Shown here piece by piece: positions 35,210 through 45,179 of a DNA stretch of 64,000 nucleotides (the stretch's first letter is position 1; each line of letters starts with the position of its first letter). Origin of the DNA: Gemmatales bacterium (GTDB taxonomy: Bacteria > Planctomycetota > Planctomycetia > Gemmatales > Gemmataceae). The translations under genes and the position numbers were made by a program. The stretch is from the NCBI GenBank assembly GCA_026004675.1, contig BPJP01000003.1:666250-730249 (forward strand). Direction: 5' to 3'. Below the pieces are notes generated by a model. It had not been told where the DNA came from, searched no databases, and saw nothing but the letters and a program-made list of their open reading frames with translations.

Positions 35210-37849
35210 TCAACGACTAGCTGAATCGGCCAAGGAATCCGGGATGGTTACCGCTTCGCTGAAAAATTCCTCACCTTTTTTGGTGGCTGTGGCCGGCGTC
35301 ACTGAGACCTGAATCGTGCCACGAAACGCCGGGGACACTATGAAATGCGTGACACCGGTCGCTTCCTTCCACAAGCTGCGTGTTTTATCCGCCTTGACCC
35401 GATACAAACGAACGATCGTGTTTGCCTCCGGCTTTCCGTCTTGATGGGCATAACGATAAAGGACCTGGATACGCCAGCCAGAACTATCGCCGACAAGGGA
35501 TAGCCGAACGCGTTTGCCGCTCTCGTCCCTTTGTAGATAAGGGGGGAAGTCCCAATCCATTTTCAGAATTGCCCAGCGGTCCCTCCCTGAATCATCCATG
35601 GCAACCAGCTGATGACGCAAAACGGCATCGGAACGTTGCGACTTGACGACGAGAGGAAAACGAGAAGCTTGTTGAAATGCCACATTCGGCGTTTGTCCGT
35701 TGGAGAAAATTTCTTTATTCAATAGGCCGCTTTTCAGCACGCGCTGAACGACAAGCAGGCAATATTCGGGGCGGGCGTATGCCGGGTTGGAACGGCGATC
35801 GGCATACCACAGATACTTTCCGGCATCCTGATCGAGGACATAGCCATTCTCCGTCAACTGACATTCTCCGAGATACGGATAGCGAATGTCCGTACGAACC
35901 CAGTTCTTGGTTTCCCATGCAATAGGAAGGGCATAGGTATTGGTAAGAAAGGTAGCCCCACGAAATGGAGGTCGGCGGAGCACTTCAACAAATGAGAAAT
36001 GATCAGGCGGAAGAATGCGCCAATAAACTCGCTGCAAGCTCAGCCAGTAGGTTCCCAATAAAATGACACTCGCACTGGCGGTCGCGACGATCGTCAACGG
36101 TCCGAGCGGCACGCATCCAGAGGTTTGCTGCCGTTGAAAAGCCGACCGCGCCAGGGCAAACAGAAGATAAATAGACGAACTGAAAAACGTGCCGGTGACG
36201 AAATAATAAAAGGTAAGGTTGCGATGCAGATAGCCTGTGTGCATGTAGCCGGGGGATAAATGGTAGACGGCTGTATAAGCGAAAGTACCGCTAAGTAAAA
36301 ACGGTACCACGCCGGTCAACGACGCCAAACTGGACGTGCTGAGCCAACGTTTACCTCGAAGTGCGAGCACAATCGCCAAAAGCATGGCCATGCTGACCCC
36401 GCCGCGGAAAAGAATTGCGCACCACCAGCACGGTTGCATGGCTTGCCAAAGCGACTGCCAGTGACCCTGATACAGGCGAGGTTGCAAGCGAATGAAACAA
36501 GCAGAGGCGACCAACAGGGCGCACGCCATTATCCAGCGGCGCAACCGCACGTAGCCGAGGTGTTTCCAATCCCGAACGGTAACGCAAACAAGGATCAGGC
36601 AAAACAAGGCGGCGAAGAACAGAGCCGCGACCGTCTGCGTCTTGCTGCCTGCCCAAAACCCTATTGTTTCGAGCCGTTGTTTGGCAGTCAGGTTCGTGTC
36701 GCCAGCCAGACCCAGGTACGAGTCGTCGCGACACAAGGCGGCGAAAAAGAGGGCCGCACAAGCGAAAAGCGCCAATAGCGCCGTACAGGCAAAGGCTCGA
36801 TGCGAATGGGTCGTCATCCGAATTCCTCCCACACCAAGCCTGTACCAGCCCACTGCTTGAATCCAGCCGATCCCCAAGATCAGCACAATCAGAGTGAAGA
36901 GCGGGGTGGCTGGCTGAAAATGATAAACAAGTAAGGCTTTGATAAACGGGCGAAGACCGAGGAATTGGCTGCCGTCGGTGTAATTCGGCCAGCAAACAAT
37001 GCGGTGGCGATCATAGAACTCGCCCATAGCTTCGATCAACTGTTCGTCAGCCTGCCCTCGATTGCGTGAGGCGAAAGTAAAACGGGCATCCTGGATCACG
37101 CCATCGACACCCATCAGGGCGATGAGTTGGCAGGAAAGAATGGCAACCGAAAGGCAAGCCCCCCCCGCACAACAAAGTGCCACACGCCCCAAAACACGCC
37201 ACTTTCCCCAAAACAAATAGAGGGCGTACGCCACACTTAAACAAGTCACGAAAAATACAAACACCATTTCAAAGTAGAAGAGGCACGCAAAATTGATCGC
37301 CGTCAGGATAGAACGAAATCGGCCTGGTTTTTCGGCGAGGGCTTGCAGACAAAGCACGCTCGAAAAGACGAAAAACCCATGCCAGACGCGGTACGTGACC
37401 ACCTGCCACTGCACGAATTGAACATAGTCCGTCATCATGAACAGGCAAACCGTCAGTGCCAGAAACGGATTGGCAATCCGGGAAAAAAAGTGAAAACCCA
37501 TAAAGATCGTTGCCAGCCCGATGGTGAACGTTGTCACGACAATCTGGCTTTCGATGGTCCGGGCACCGAGGCAGTAGATAGCGAACGCAAACAGTCTGGG
37601 GAAGTTGCCTTGATGGGTATGGAGATAGGGGTGAGCCTTGGGGTCGGGACTGCACGCTTCATCGGCGAGGCCGAAACTTTGCCAAAAGTCGAAGTTTCGC
37701 AGGTTGTATGCATGCCAGAGCGACGAATAGGATTCATTATTGTCAAGAACATACGGCAAACCATCAGTGCATACGAGCAGCGTGCCAAAGACGGAAAAAT
37801 AGGTGGCTGCCACCAGGAAAAGACAAACCAGATAGGACCTGTTCTTCAT
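35210..37849 (-). CDS. Large polytopic membrane protein, possible GT-C glycosyltransferase
   Basis: An 879-residue protein with an N-terminal span (SYLVCLFLVAATYFSVFGTLLVC), a periplasmic loop with acidic pairs (YVLDNNESYSSLWHAYNLRNF), at least ten further hydrophobic segments up to about residue 600, and a soluble C-terminal domain of about 280 residues. The first loop resembles that of GT39/PMT-type enzymes. No single motif fixes the family. The ATG at 37849 is chosen over the ORF extension to 37930. It might modify lipids or exopolysaccharide; that is inference only. Confidence 0.55.
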   Translation of the reverse strand: MKNRSYLVCLFLVAATYFSVFGTLLVCTDGLPYVLDNNESYSSLWHAYNLRNFDFWQSFGLADEACSPDPKAHPYLHTHQGNFPRLFAFAIYCLGARTIESQIVVTTFTIGLATIFMGFHFFSRIANPFLALTVCLFMMTDYVQFVQWQVVTYRVWHGFFVFSSVLCLQALAEKPGRFRSILTAINFACLFYFEMVFVFFVTCLSVAYALYLFWGKWRVLGRVALCCAGGACLSVAILSCQLIALMGVDGVIQDARFTFASRNRGQADEQLIEAMGEFYDRHRIVCWPNYTDGSQFLGLRPFIKALLVYHFQPATPLFTLIVLILGIGWIQAVGWYRLGVGGIRMTTHSHRAFACTALLALFACAALFFAALCRDDSYLGLAGDTNLTAKQRLETIGFWAGSKTQTVAALFFAALFCLILVCVTVRDWKHLGYVRLRRWIMACALLVASACFIRLQPRLYQGHWQSLWQAMQPCWWCAILFRGGVSMAMLLAIVLALRGKRWLSTSSLASLTGVVPFLLSGTFAYTAVYHLSPGYMHTGYLHRNLTFYYFVTGTFFSSSIYLLFALARSAFQRQQTSGCVPLGPLTIVATASASVILLGTYWLSLQRVYWRILPPDHFSFVEVLRRPPFRGATFLTNTYALPIAWETKNWVRTDIRYPYLGECQLTENGYVLDQDAGKYLWYADRRSNPAYARPEYCLLVVQRVLKSGLLNKEIFSNGQTPNVAFQQASRFPLVVKSQRSDAVLRHQLVAMDDSGRDRWAILKMDWDFPPYLQRDESGKRVRLSLVGDSSGWRIQVLYRYAHQDGKPEANTIVRLYRVKADKTRSLWKEATGVTHFIVSPAFRGTIQVSVTPATATKKGEEFFSEAVTIPDSLADSASR

Positions 37850-38081
37850 CGGGATATCCGTCGAATGACGTTGGTTGCGAACCGCCCGGCAAGCCGTGCT
37901 ATCAGTAACAGAGTGAACGAAAGTCGGCAATCGGAGTTTCTCGCCAGGATCGCTGTTTTGCTAGCGGGCGGCGAGCATGGCCTGTTTTTCGCCAGTTCCT
38001 CTGGACCGACTGGCGAATGTGTGGTAAATCACATTCCCTGCGCAAGGTTGCGAACGTTTCCCTCGTCCAAAGGATGGGACC

Positions 38082-38753
38082 ATGGCCTATCGAACCGAAG
38101 ACGCTCGCAAGCAATTCGAACACTGGGGCGTCAATTACGACAAGGATTGGTTGCAAAAGCTCTTCTTCGGCCCGACACATCAAATGTTGCTCGAGGAGAT
38201 TCGACCAGACGAAAAGGTCGTTTTGGACATCGGTTGTGGTTCGGGGCGGTTCGCGACGCGTCTGCTCGAGTCGGCGCCGGAGCGACGCATCATTGGCCTG
38301 GACTTGAGCGAGGCGATGTTGCGGGGCGCACGTTGGCGCAGCGATGAATCCGACGGCCGAATCCATGTCGTTCAAGGCGACAGCGAACACCTCCCCTTTC
38401 CGGACAACTATTTCGATCTGGTGACGTGCAATCACAGTTTTCATCATTTTCCCAACCAAAAGCGCGTGATCGAAGAGATGTATCGCGTGCTGCGTCCAGG
38501 CGGTCGACTCATGATCAGTGAAGGCGACCGGGACCGCTTTTGGGGATGGTTGATCTTCGACGTGATCGTCGTGCTGATCGAAGGACCGGTCAAGCATTTG
38601 CCAAGCTGGGAATTTCGCGCATTATTCGAGAAAACCGGCTTCGCCGACGTTTTCCATTTGCGCCGCGGAGGGCTTTTGCCCTTCAGTATCACGATCGGTA
38701 CGGCGATCAAACCTGCTGCCACATCCGCGCATCCCGTGCGGCGCTCGGCATAA
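38082..38753 (+). CDS. Class I SAM-dependent methyltransferase
   Basis: A 223-residue methyltransferase of the UbiE/COQ5-like superfamily. SAM-binding motif I is VLDIGCGSGRFATRL, followed by the acidic end of strand 2 (GLDLSEAML), motif IV DLVTCNHSFHHFPN, and the 'RVLRPGGRLMI' segment. The C-terminal part is longer and basic (LRRGGLLPFSITIG). Substrate is unknown; no biosynthetic neighbours help. AAAGGATGG precedes the ATG. The gene stands alone on the plus strand between two minus-strand units. Confidence 0.85.
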   Translation: MAYRTEDARKQFEHWGVNYDKDWLQKLFFGPTHQMLLEEIRPDEKVVLDIGCGSGRFATRLLESAPERRIIGLDLSEAMLRGARWRSDESDGRIHVVQGDSEHLPFPDNYFDLVTCNHSFHHFPNQKRVIEEMYRVLRPGGRLMISEGDRDRFWGWLIFDVIVVLIEGPVKHLPSWEFRALFEKTGFADVFHLRRGGLLPFSITIGTAIKPAATSAHPVRRSA

Positions 38754-38768
38754 ACGAGTTGTCGAATT

Positions 38769-39422
38769 CTAAACGGATTCGCAAATCACCATCTGTCGCG
38801 AAGAGCAGGCTCGCGAATAGAACTCAGCCAGATCCTTTACCGATTCGCGTGCCAAAGCAAGCTCTTCTCGACAGTCATCCTCCGATTCGAGAAACGGCAG
38901 AAGAGCGTTTGCGGACCACGATGCGGGATCGAGGGAGACCAGGTAGTCGGCGATGCGGGCGGTTTCTCGACAGCGATTCATGCCGGCAGAGCCTGGACGG
39001 TAGAAGAACGCTCCAAAGCGGATATCGTCGTGTCCGAAAAGGGCATTGGCCATCAGCCCCGCGGTCGCTTGTGGCTTCGAGCCATCAGTCGAGATTTGCC
39101 CGACCAAGGCCAACAGCGTCGGCGGACAAACTTGAATGGCGGGAACTTCGGTAGCTGCATAGATCAAGATTTCACCAGCGAGCAATCGCCATGTTCGCCG
39201 GTCGTAAGGCTTTCCTTCCAAAACCAGACGGAGCCAAATGTCGGCGGGCAAAGCGTAGGGCGCGTGAAACCGCTCGGCGCGAGGGAGAAGTCGTTCGCAA
39301 AGGGTTCGAGCGCAGGCAAAGGAGCGTCTGCTTCGGCACCGAGCCAACACCGGTGCGATTTCGCCATCGAAGTAGGACATGTCGTGGGCCAGAAAATACT
39401 GCATAGGCAATCGACCATTCAT
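38769..39422 (-). CDS. Hypothetical protein coupled to the ABC transporter
   Basis: A 217-residue soluble protein (GRLPMQYFLAHDMSYFDGEIAP, CRSRRSFACARTLCERLLPRAERFHAPYALPADIWLRLVLEGK). I recognise no domain. Its ATG overlaps the stop of the transporter fusion gene by four bases, so it is translated from the same message. A regulatory or adaptor role in that operon is likely but unproven. Confidence 0.6.
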   Translation of the reverse strand: MNGRLPMQYFLAHDMSYFDGEIAPVLARCRSRRSFACARTLCERLLPRAERFHAPYALPADIWLRLVLEGKPYDRRTWRLLAGEILIYAATEVPAIQVCPPTLLALVGQISTDGSKPQATAGLMANALFGHDDIRFGAFFYRPGSAGMNRCRETARIADYLVSLDPASWSANALLPFLESEDDCREELALARESVKDLAEFYSRACSSRQMVICESV

Positions 39423-40942
39423 ACCTTGGTGCTGAGACGCAGTCCCTTGGGAACGACGGCACGTTCGATGATCTCGAAAATACCCTGAACGATAAGAGCG
39501 AGGCAGGCGGCGGGAAGGGCGCCCTGCCAGAATACCATAGAGCTATCGTTGAGATTCAGCCCGGTGAGGATCGGCTGGCCGAATCCGCCTGCTCCCACCA
39601 GTGCTCCGATGGTGGCGGTGCCGACATTGATCACTGCTGCCGTCTTGATTCCCGCGAGAATGGTCCTCGTTGCCAGCGGCAATTCGATCAGCCAAAGACG
39701 TGCCCCCGCCGGCAAGCCCAGCGCTTGAGCCGATTCTCGCAGACTGACCGGTATCTCGTGGAGTCCGACGTAGGTATTCCGAACGATCGGCAACAAGCTG
39801 TAGAGGAACAGTGCCAGGATCGCTGGCAGGTTGCCGGTGCCGGGCAGGCGAACGCCTGTTCGAGAACTGATATAGGCAAGCAGCGGAATCATAAAGACAA
39901 GCAAAGCGAGGGATGGCACTGTTTGCAGAATGCCGACGACAGCCAGAACTGTTTGTCCCAGTGCGGGCCGCCGCGCCGCCGCGATGCCTAACGGTATGGC
40001 CAGGACGATCGCGGCCATTAACGAGATGGCGACCAGGTACAAGTGGATCGCCGCGTTGCGGATCAGGGAGTTGACGATTTGTCTGGTGCTGTCGCCGATT
40101 CGGATGCCGAGTTCCCTTTCGAGAAATTGCGATGTGATCACGCGAGGCGGCTCGCGATCGATTTTACGTCGGCGATTCATTTCGATGATCTCTTCTTCCG
40201 AGATACGCCCTTCTAGGCGCAGCATGGCTTCGATAGCACGGGGATGCCGGTCCTGAAGCTCCTGCCGGTATAGAAGCACCGCTTTGTATTGGGGAAAAAC
40301 CTCGAGATCGTCTTGGAGCACGCGGAGATGAAATTGGCGAATGTCCGGATCTGTGGAATAGAGGTCGGTAGCGGCAATATCACCGCTCAACAACGCCTGA
40401 TAAGCTGCGGCATGCTGCATGCCTATGACATTCTGCTGCGGCAACTTGTACGCCGCTTTGATCTGTTGCCAGCCGTCGGCTCGACCTAGAAACTCGTTTG
40501 TGAAGCCAAATTTCAAGTCGGGATGCTGACGAAGATCGGATATTTTGCGAATCTTCAGCTTCTCGGCGACCGATTCTTGCATGCCGATGGCATAGGTGTT
40601 ATTGAAACCCAGTGGCTTGCTCATCCGGATGCCATACTCTGCGAGCACCTGGCGAAGCTGGTCCTCGGTCTGGATGTCGCGACGCGAGAAGATTTGCCTG
40701 GTCAAAGTGCCGGTATATTCCGGATAGGCGTCGATATCACCGCTGATGAGTGCTTGCCAGACAATCTCCGTTCCTCCCAGTCTCTGGTATTCGACGCTGG
40801 CGCCGGTCGATTGTGCGAGTTGGGCAAACATGACGCCAAGGATTTCGCCTTCGACGTCGCGTTTGGAGCCGATGCGGATATCAGGTGCAGCGCAACCGGC
40901 TGCCACAGCGATGGTTAACACGATTAGCCAAGTGGGTTTCAT
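39419..40942 (-). CDS. Osmoprotectant-type ABC transporter, binding protein fused to permease
   Basis: A 507-residue protein. The signal/lipobox is AAGC (VLTIAVAAGCAAPDIRIGSKRDVEGEILG), then an OpuAC/ProX-type substrate-binding domain for quaternary ammonium ligands (about residues 20-270, with YPEYTGTLTRQIF and GFTNEFLGRADGWQQIK). Then a permease domain (about 285-500) follows with the EAA-type loop and the segment LPIVRNTYVGLHEIPVSLRESAQALG. In the OpuB/ProU systems these are often two genes; here the order is SBP then permease in one polypeptide. It overlaps the ATPase gene by four bases and the 39422 gene by four bases. Uptake of glycine betaine, proline betaine, choline or similar is expected. 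Confidence 0.85.
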   Translation of the reverse strand: MKPTWLIVLTIAVAAGCAAPDIRIGSKRDVEGEILGVMFAQLAQSTGASVEYQRLGGTEIVWQALISGDIDAYPEYTGTLTRQIFSRRDIQTEDQLRQVLAEYGIRMSKPLGFNNTYAIGMQESVAEKLKIRKISDLRQHPDLKFGFTNEFLGRADGWQQIKAAYKLPQQNVIGMQHAAAYQALLSGDIAATDLYSTDPDIRQFHLRVLQDDLEVFPQYKAVLLYRQELQDRHPRAIEAMLRLEGRISEEEIIEMNRRRKIDREPPRVITSQFLERELGIRIGDSTRQIVNSLIRNAAIHLYLVAISLMAAIVLAIPLGIAAARRPALGQTVLAVVGILQTVPSLALLVFMIPLLAYISSRTGVRLPGTGNLPAILALFLYSLLPIVRNTYVGLHEIPVSLRESAQALGLPAGARLWLIELPLATRTILAGIKTAAVINVGTATIGALVGAGGFGQPILTGLNLNDSSMVFWQGALPAACLALIVQGIFEIIERAVVPKGLRLSTKV

Positions 40943-41697
40943 GGGCTTGCGTCTTTTGCGTGGATCGATTCCAGCGGGCTGCGCTGGGCGTTGATGAAGC
41001 TGGTGACGAAATCGTTGGCTGGTTGCTGCACCAGTTCGGCGAGCGTTCCTTGCTGCACCACTTCACCGTCTCGCATGAGGACGATTTGATCCCCAAGATA
41101 GCCTGCTTCCCCCATGTCGTGGGTGACAAGGACGACGGTTTTGCCAAGGGTACGAAAGATCTGCTTCAAGTCGCGTTGCAATTCCGAGCGAATGATCGGG
41201 TCGAGTGCGCCGAGGGGTTCATCGAGCAGGAGCAAGTCGGGATCAAGCATGAGTGCCCGCATCAGGCTGACGCGCTGTCTTTGTCCGCCGGAGAGCTGGA
41301 CGGGATATCGCTCAAGGGCATCGGCGGGGAACTGCGTCAGTTGAGCCAACTCCAGGAGCCGGTTTTCGATCCAGCCCGCATCACGTTTTAAGTACCGCGC
41401 CATCAAGGTGACATTATCGCGGGCGGAAAGATGAGGAAAAAGTCCGCCGTCCTGGATGACATAGCCCATGCGCCGGCGCAGTTGAAGCACATTGTCGGCG
41501 GTCAGGCGCTCGTTTTCAAAGAAGACGGCACCGCTATCGGATCGAACCAAACCAATGATGATGCGCAGCAAAGTCGATTTGCCGCATCCCGACGGTCCGA
41601 TGAGGACAAGAGTCTGTCGCGGCGGCACTTCCAGCGTAGTTGGTCTTAAAGCTGCCGTGGTGCCGTACTTCTTGGAAATCTCCTCGAGAAAAAGCAT
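40939..41697 (-). CDS. ABC transporter ATPase (OpuBA/ProV-like)
   Basis: A 252-residue ATPase. Walker A is GPSGCGKST (about 34-42), signature LSGGQRQR, Walker B LLLLDEPLGALDP, and switch His THDMGEA. It lacks the C-terminal CBS domains of full ProV. It pairs with the fused binding protein/permease downstream, making a three-domain importer with two ATPase copies. The start at 41697 (MLFLEEISKKY) removes an unsupported upstream extension. It is the first gene of the minus-strand transporter operon. Confidence 0.87.
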   Translation of the reverse strand: MLFLEEISKKYGTTAALRPTTLEVPPRQTLVLIGPSGCGKSTLLRIIIGLVRSDSGAVFFENERLTADNVLQLRRRMGYVIQDGGLFPHLSARDNVTLMARYLKRDAGWIENRLLELAQLTQFPADALERYPVQLSGGQRQRVSLMRALMLDPDLLLLDEPLGALDPIIRSELQRDLKQIFRTLGKTVVLVTHDMGEAGYLGDQIVLMRDGEVVQQGTLAELVQQPANDFVTSFINAQRSPLESIHAKDASP

Positions 41698-41811
41698 GAA
41701 TTCGTCGGTCCCAAAAAGGAGAGGCGGCTCGCCAACAATTCGTGTGTCCGCCGTGTTAGCATGATAGAATGGCAACGAAAGCCTGCCAACCGTCTATTCA
41801 AAAAGGAGCCG

Positions 41812-44100
41812 ATGATGAGACAAGCATCATGGCGAGTTCAGGGGCTTTTGATGGCAGCGCTGGCGGTATTGTCTTTGTCGACAACAGCCAATGCCGACGA
41901 ACCACTGGTCGAACAGGTAAAGCAAGCGATCGATCGCGGCGTGCAGTATTTGCGTGACCAGGAAGATAATCGCGGCCACTGGGAGTTGGATGCCATCAGC
42001 GCCAGGCATCCTGGCGGGGAGACGGCGCTGGCGCTTCTCGCTTTGCTGAACTGTGGTGTCAAACCCGACGAGCCGATCATTCAGCGAGGATTGAAGTATT
42101 TGCGCGGCGTGGAACCGCGATCGACTTACGTGGTGGGATTGCAAACGATGGTATATGCCGCTGCCGGTCTCGAGGTCGACAGGGAACGCATCCAAAAAAA
42201 TGTCGACTGGCTTCTTGCTGCCCGCCTGGGCGACGACAGCGGCTGGACCTATGGCAAAGGACGTGCGATCGGCTACGATTCGTCGAATACGCAGTACGCC
42301 TTGCTGGGCTTGCATGCCGCCCACGAAGCAGGAGCCAAAATCGACAATCAAGTGTGGGATTCGATTCGCAAATTCTACATCGACAAGCAGCGCATGAACG
42401 GTGCCTGGGGCTATCGTTTCACCGATCCTGGAACCCTGCCGATGACCATTGCCGGCTTGTGCGGTTTGTACATCACCGGACTGGACCTCAGCTCCCGCCA
42501 AGGGTGCGGGCAATATGCTGAAACCGCCGCACTGGATCAAGCCCATCGCTGGATTGCCGAGCACTTTCAAATCGACTACCGTGCCGCACGCTACTACAAC
42601 CTCTACGGCATCGAGCGTGCCGGCAGGCTTTCTGGTCGCCGATTTCTTGGCGAACACGACTGGTATCGCGAAGGTTGCGAACAACTGGTGCGGTGGCAGA
42701 ACAAAGAGACCGGCGCCTGGGACTCGCGAGGCATCCACGACCAATGGCGCATCGTCAACACCAGCTTCGCGCTTTTATTTCTCGCCAAGGGGCGTACTCC
42801 CGTTCTGATCAGCAAACTGGTGCACGGTCCCGGCAACGATTGGAATAACGATCGCTACGATGTCCGCAACCTCGTCAATTATGCCAGCAAGGAATTGTTC
42901 AAGCACCAGCCCCTGGCCTGGCAGATTTTCGACCCCAATCGGCCGACCATCGACAATCGCCAGCAATTGCTCGATGTCACCAGCGATTTGTTGCAGTCGC
43001 CTATCGTCTATTTCAATGGCCACGAGGCGCCTCGATTCGGCGATCGCGTGGAATTGTTGAAGGCGTACATCGACAACGGCGGCTTCATTCTTGCCGAAGC
43101 GTGTTGCGATCGTCCGGAGTTCGACCAGGGGTTTCGGGCATTGATGAAACAGATGTTCCCCGACAATCCGCTCAAACCTTTGCCAAAGGAGCATCCCCTC
43201 TGGACCGCTCATGCCGACTTGAGCCAACTGGCCGGGCGTTTCCCGCTCGAAGGCATTCAGCAAGGATGCCGAACCGTCGTTGTTTACAGTCCCAAGGACT
43301 TGTCTTGTCTTTGGGAAACGAATGATACGGCAGGGACTCGGTCGCCAGACGCCCTGGTCGCTTTCCGCCTCGGTTTGAACATCATCGCCTATGCGACTGG
43401 CATGGAATTGCCCAAGCCGCGGTTGACGAAGATGGATGTCGTGCGCGACACGGAGACCGAAAAAAAAGTTCCGCGTGGCTACTTGCAAGTCGCCCAGCTA
43501 CGCCACGAAGGCGACTGGCAGCCAGCTCCTCGAGCGATGCGCAATTTGATGGTCTATTTGCGCGATGGCCCGCGTCTCGACGTTGTCTTGAGAACCGAGG
43601 CGATCCGACCTGGGCATCCCGATTTGGCCAACTTCAAATTCCTGTACATGCATGGCAGGAAATCATTTGCTTTTGACGACAACGAGATCAAGAACCTGCG
43701 TGCGGATTTGATGACGGGGGGACTGCTTCTGGCCGACGCTTGCTGTGGCCAAAAAGCCTTCGACATATCGTTTCGGGCTTTTGCCAAGAAACTTTTCCCG
43801 GACAAGAATTTGCAGCGCATTCCTCTCGATGACCGCCTATTCAGCCAGGAGCTGAATGGTACGGCGATTAAGACCGTGCGATGTCGCGTTCTGGAGAATG
43901 GCCGACCGAGCAAGGAGTTCAAAACCGTGCCTCCCTTTCTGGAAGGAATCAAGTACAAGAACCGCTGGGTAGTGATCTACAGCAAGTACGATCTGGGTTG
44001 CGCTTTGGAAAAACACCAATCGTCCGACTGCCTGGGACACGACTACCAGAGTGCGTTGCGCTTGGGAGCAGCCGCCGTGCTCTACGCCATGATCCGTTAG
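41812..44100 (+). CDS. Exported prenyltransferase-like repeat protein with two DUF4159 domains
   Basis: A 762-residue protein with a signal peptide (WRVQGLLMAALAVLSLSTTANA). The first ~300 residues are an alpha-toroid (prenyltransferase/squalene-cyclase-like) region (QAIDRGVQYLRDQEDNRGHW, ALALLNCGVKPDEPIIQRGLKYLRG). Two DUF4159 domains follow. The first (about residues 380-540) contains YFNGHEAPRFGDRVELLKAYIDNGGFILAEACC; the second (about 590-750) contains LANFKFLYMHGRKSFAFDDNEIKNLRADLMTGGLLLADACC. DUF4159 is a ThuA-like/GATase-fold domain of unknown role, common in Planctomycetota. The start at 41812 follows AAAGGAG. Confidence 0.8.
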   Translation: MMRQASWRVQGLLMAALAVLSLSTTANADEPLVEQVKQAIDRGVQYLRDQEDNRGHWELDAISARHPGGETALALLALLNCGVKPDEPIIQRGLKYLRGVEPRSTYVVGLQTMVYAAAGLEVDRERIQKNVDWLLAARLGDDSGWTYGKGRAIGYDSSNTQYALLGLHAAHEAGAKIDNQVWDSIRKFYIDKQRMNGAWGYRFTDPGTLPMTIAGLCGLYITGLDLSSRQGCGQYAETAALDQAHRWIAEHFQIDYRAARYYNLYGIERAGRLSGRRFLGEHDWYREGCEQLVRWQNKETGAWDSRGIHDQWRIVNTSFALLFLAKGRTPVLISKLVHGPGNDWNNDRYDVRNLVNYASKELFKHQPLAWQIFDPNRPTIDNRQQLLDVTSDLLQSPIVYFNGHEAPRFGDRVELLKAYIDNGGFILAEACCDRPEFDQGFRALMKQMFPDNPLKPLPKEHPLWTAHADLSQLAGRFPLEGIQQGCRTVVVYSPKDLSCLWETNDTAGTRSPDALVAFRLGLNIIAYATGMELPKPRLTKMDVVRDTETEKKVPRGYLQVAQLRHEGDWQPAPRAMRNLMVYLRDGPRLDVVLRTEAIRPGHPDLANFKFLYMHGRKSFAFDDNEIKNLRADLMTGGLLLADACCGQKAFDISFRAFAKKLFPDKNLQRIPLDDRLFSQELNGTAIKTVRCRVLENGRPSKEFKTVPPFLEGIKYKNRWVVIYSKYDLGCALEKHQSSDCLGHDYQSALRLGAAAVLYAMIR

Positions 44101-44149
44101 CTGCAAACGCCGCTTGAAAACCGACCGTTCGATGAGAAACGGAGCCATC

Positions 44150-44995
44150 ATGTCCTACATCGATGCCCACGTTCACGTTTGGACCACCGACTACGCCCAC
44201 TATCCGTTAGCCAAAGGCTACCAGAAGGAAAACATCGAGCCGCGATCGTTTACGCCCAAGGAATTGTTCCAGCATGCCAAAAAGGTCGGCGTCGAGCGGG
44301 TGAATCTGATCCAAATGAGTTTTTACGGATTCGATAATCGTTATATGCTGGACATGATCGCCCTTTATCCGAAGAACTTTGTCGGGACGGCAGTGATCGA
44401 TGTCCACGCCCCGCGTCCGGACCGTTTGATGACAGAGTTGGCCAGGAAAAAGGTCCGCGCCTTTCGCATTCATCCGCGTTTGAGCAAGCTGCCACCGGAG
44501 CGGTGGCTCGAACCGACCGGTTACAAGAAGATGTTCGCAGCTGGTGCGAGGAACAACCAGGCAATGAGTTGCCTCATTGATCCGGATGGTCTTCCGGAAG
44601 TCGAACGCATGTGTCGGAAATTTCCGGAAACGCCGGTGGTCATCGACCATTTGTGCCGCATCGGCGCCGACGGAACCATCCGCGACAGGGACGTCGATCG
44701 GCTGTGCGCGTTGGCGAAGTATCCGCGAGTCATGGTCAAAGTCGGCGCCTTTTACGCCTTGGGGAAGAAAAGACCGCCTTATACGGACTTGGCACCGCTG
44801 ATCAAGAAAGTGATCGCCGCCTTCAGTGTGAAACGATGCATGTGGGAAAGCGACAGCCCGTTTCAGGTGATTCGAGGGCACACCTATCAGGCGAGCATCG
44901 ACCTCGTTCGGAAACATCTCGATTTTCTCAGCGACGAAGATCGGGAGTGGCTCTTGCGGAAAACCGCCGAGGAATTCTTTTTCAAGAACGCATGA
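44150..44995 (+). CDS. Amidohydrolase 2 family (ACMSD/LigW-like) TIM-barrel protein
   Basis: A 281-residue protein beginning SYIDAHVHVWTTDYAHYPLA, where DAHVHVW is the first metal motif of Amidohydrolase_2. Further metal or catalytic residues are in VVIDHLCRIG and ESDSPFQ (conserved Asp). The family catalyses hydrolysis or non-oxidative decarboxylation of aromatic acids and lactones; this enzyme's substrate is unknown. ACGGAG precedes the ATG at 44150. It follows the DUF4159 gene by 49 bases and may be co-transcribed. Confidence 0.8.
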   Translation: MSYIDAHVHVWTTDYAHYPLAKGYQKENIEPRSFTPKELFQHAKKVGVERVNLIQMSFYGFDNRYMLDMIALYPKNFVGTAVIDVHAPRPDRLMTELARKKVRAFRIHPRLSKLPPERWLEPTGYKKMFAAGARNNQAMSCLIDPDGLPEVERMCRKFPETPVVIDHLCRIGADGTIRDRDVDRLCALAKYPRVMVKVGAFYALGKKRPPYTDLAPLIKKVIAAFSVKRCMWESDSPFQVIRGHTYQASIDLVRKHLDFLSDEDREWLLRKTAEEFFFKNA

Positions 44996-45179
44996 CGGAA
45001 TAGGCCGGCCGTAGGAATTGTCCAGGTTTTGACGAGGCTACCCAACCCGATGCCGCTAATGAAGTTCCGTCGAGGAAGTTGACCGGCAGGCAAACACGCG
45101 GTACAGTTTAGGCGTATAGAAGGAAACCAGGAACCACGTCTTTTCGTCACACCAGCTTCGCACCGCGTGGAGCATCAGC

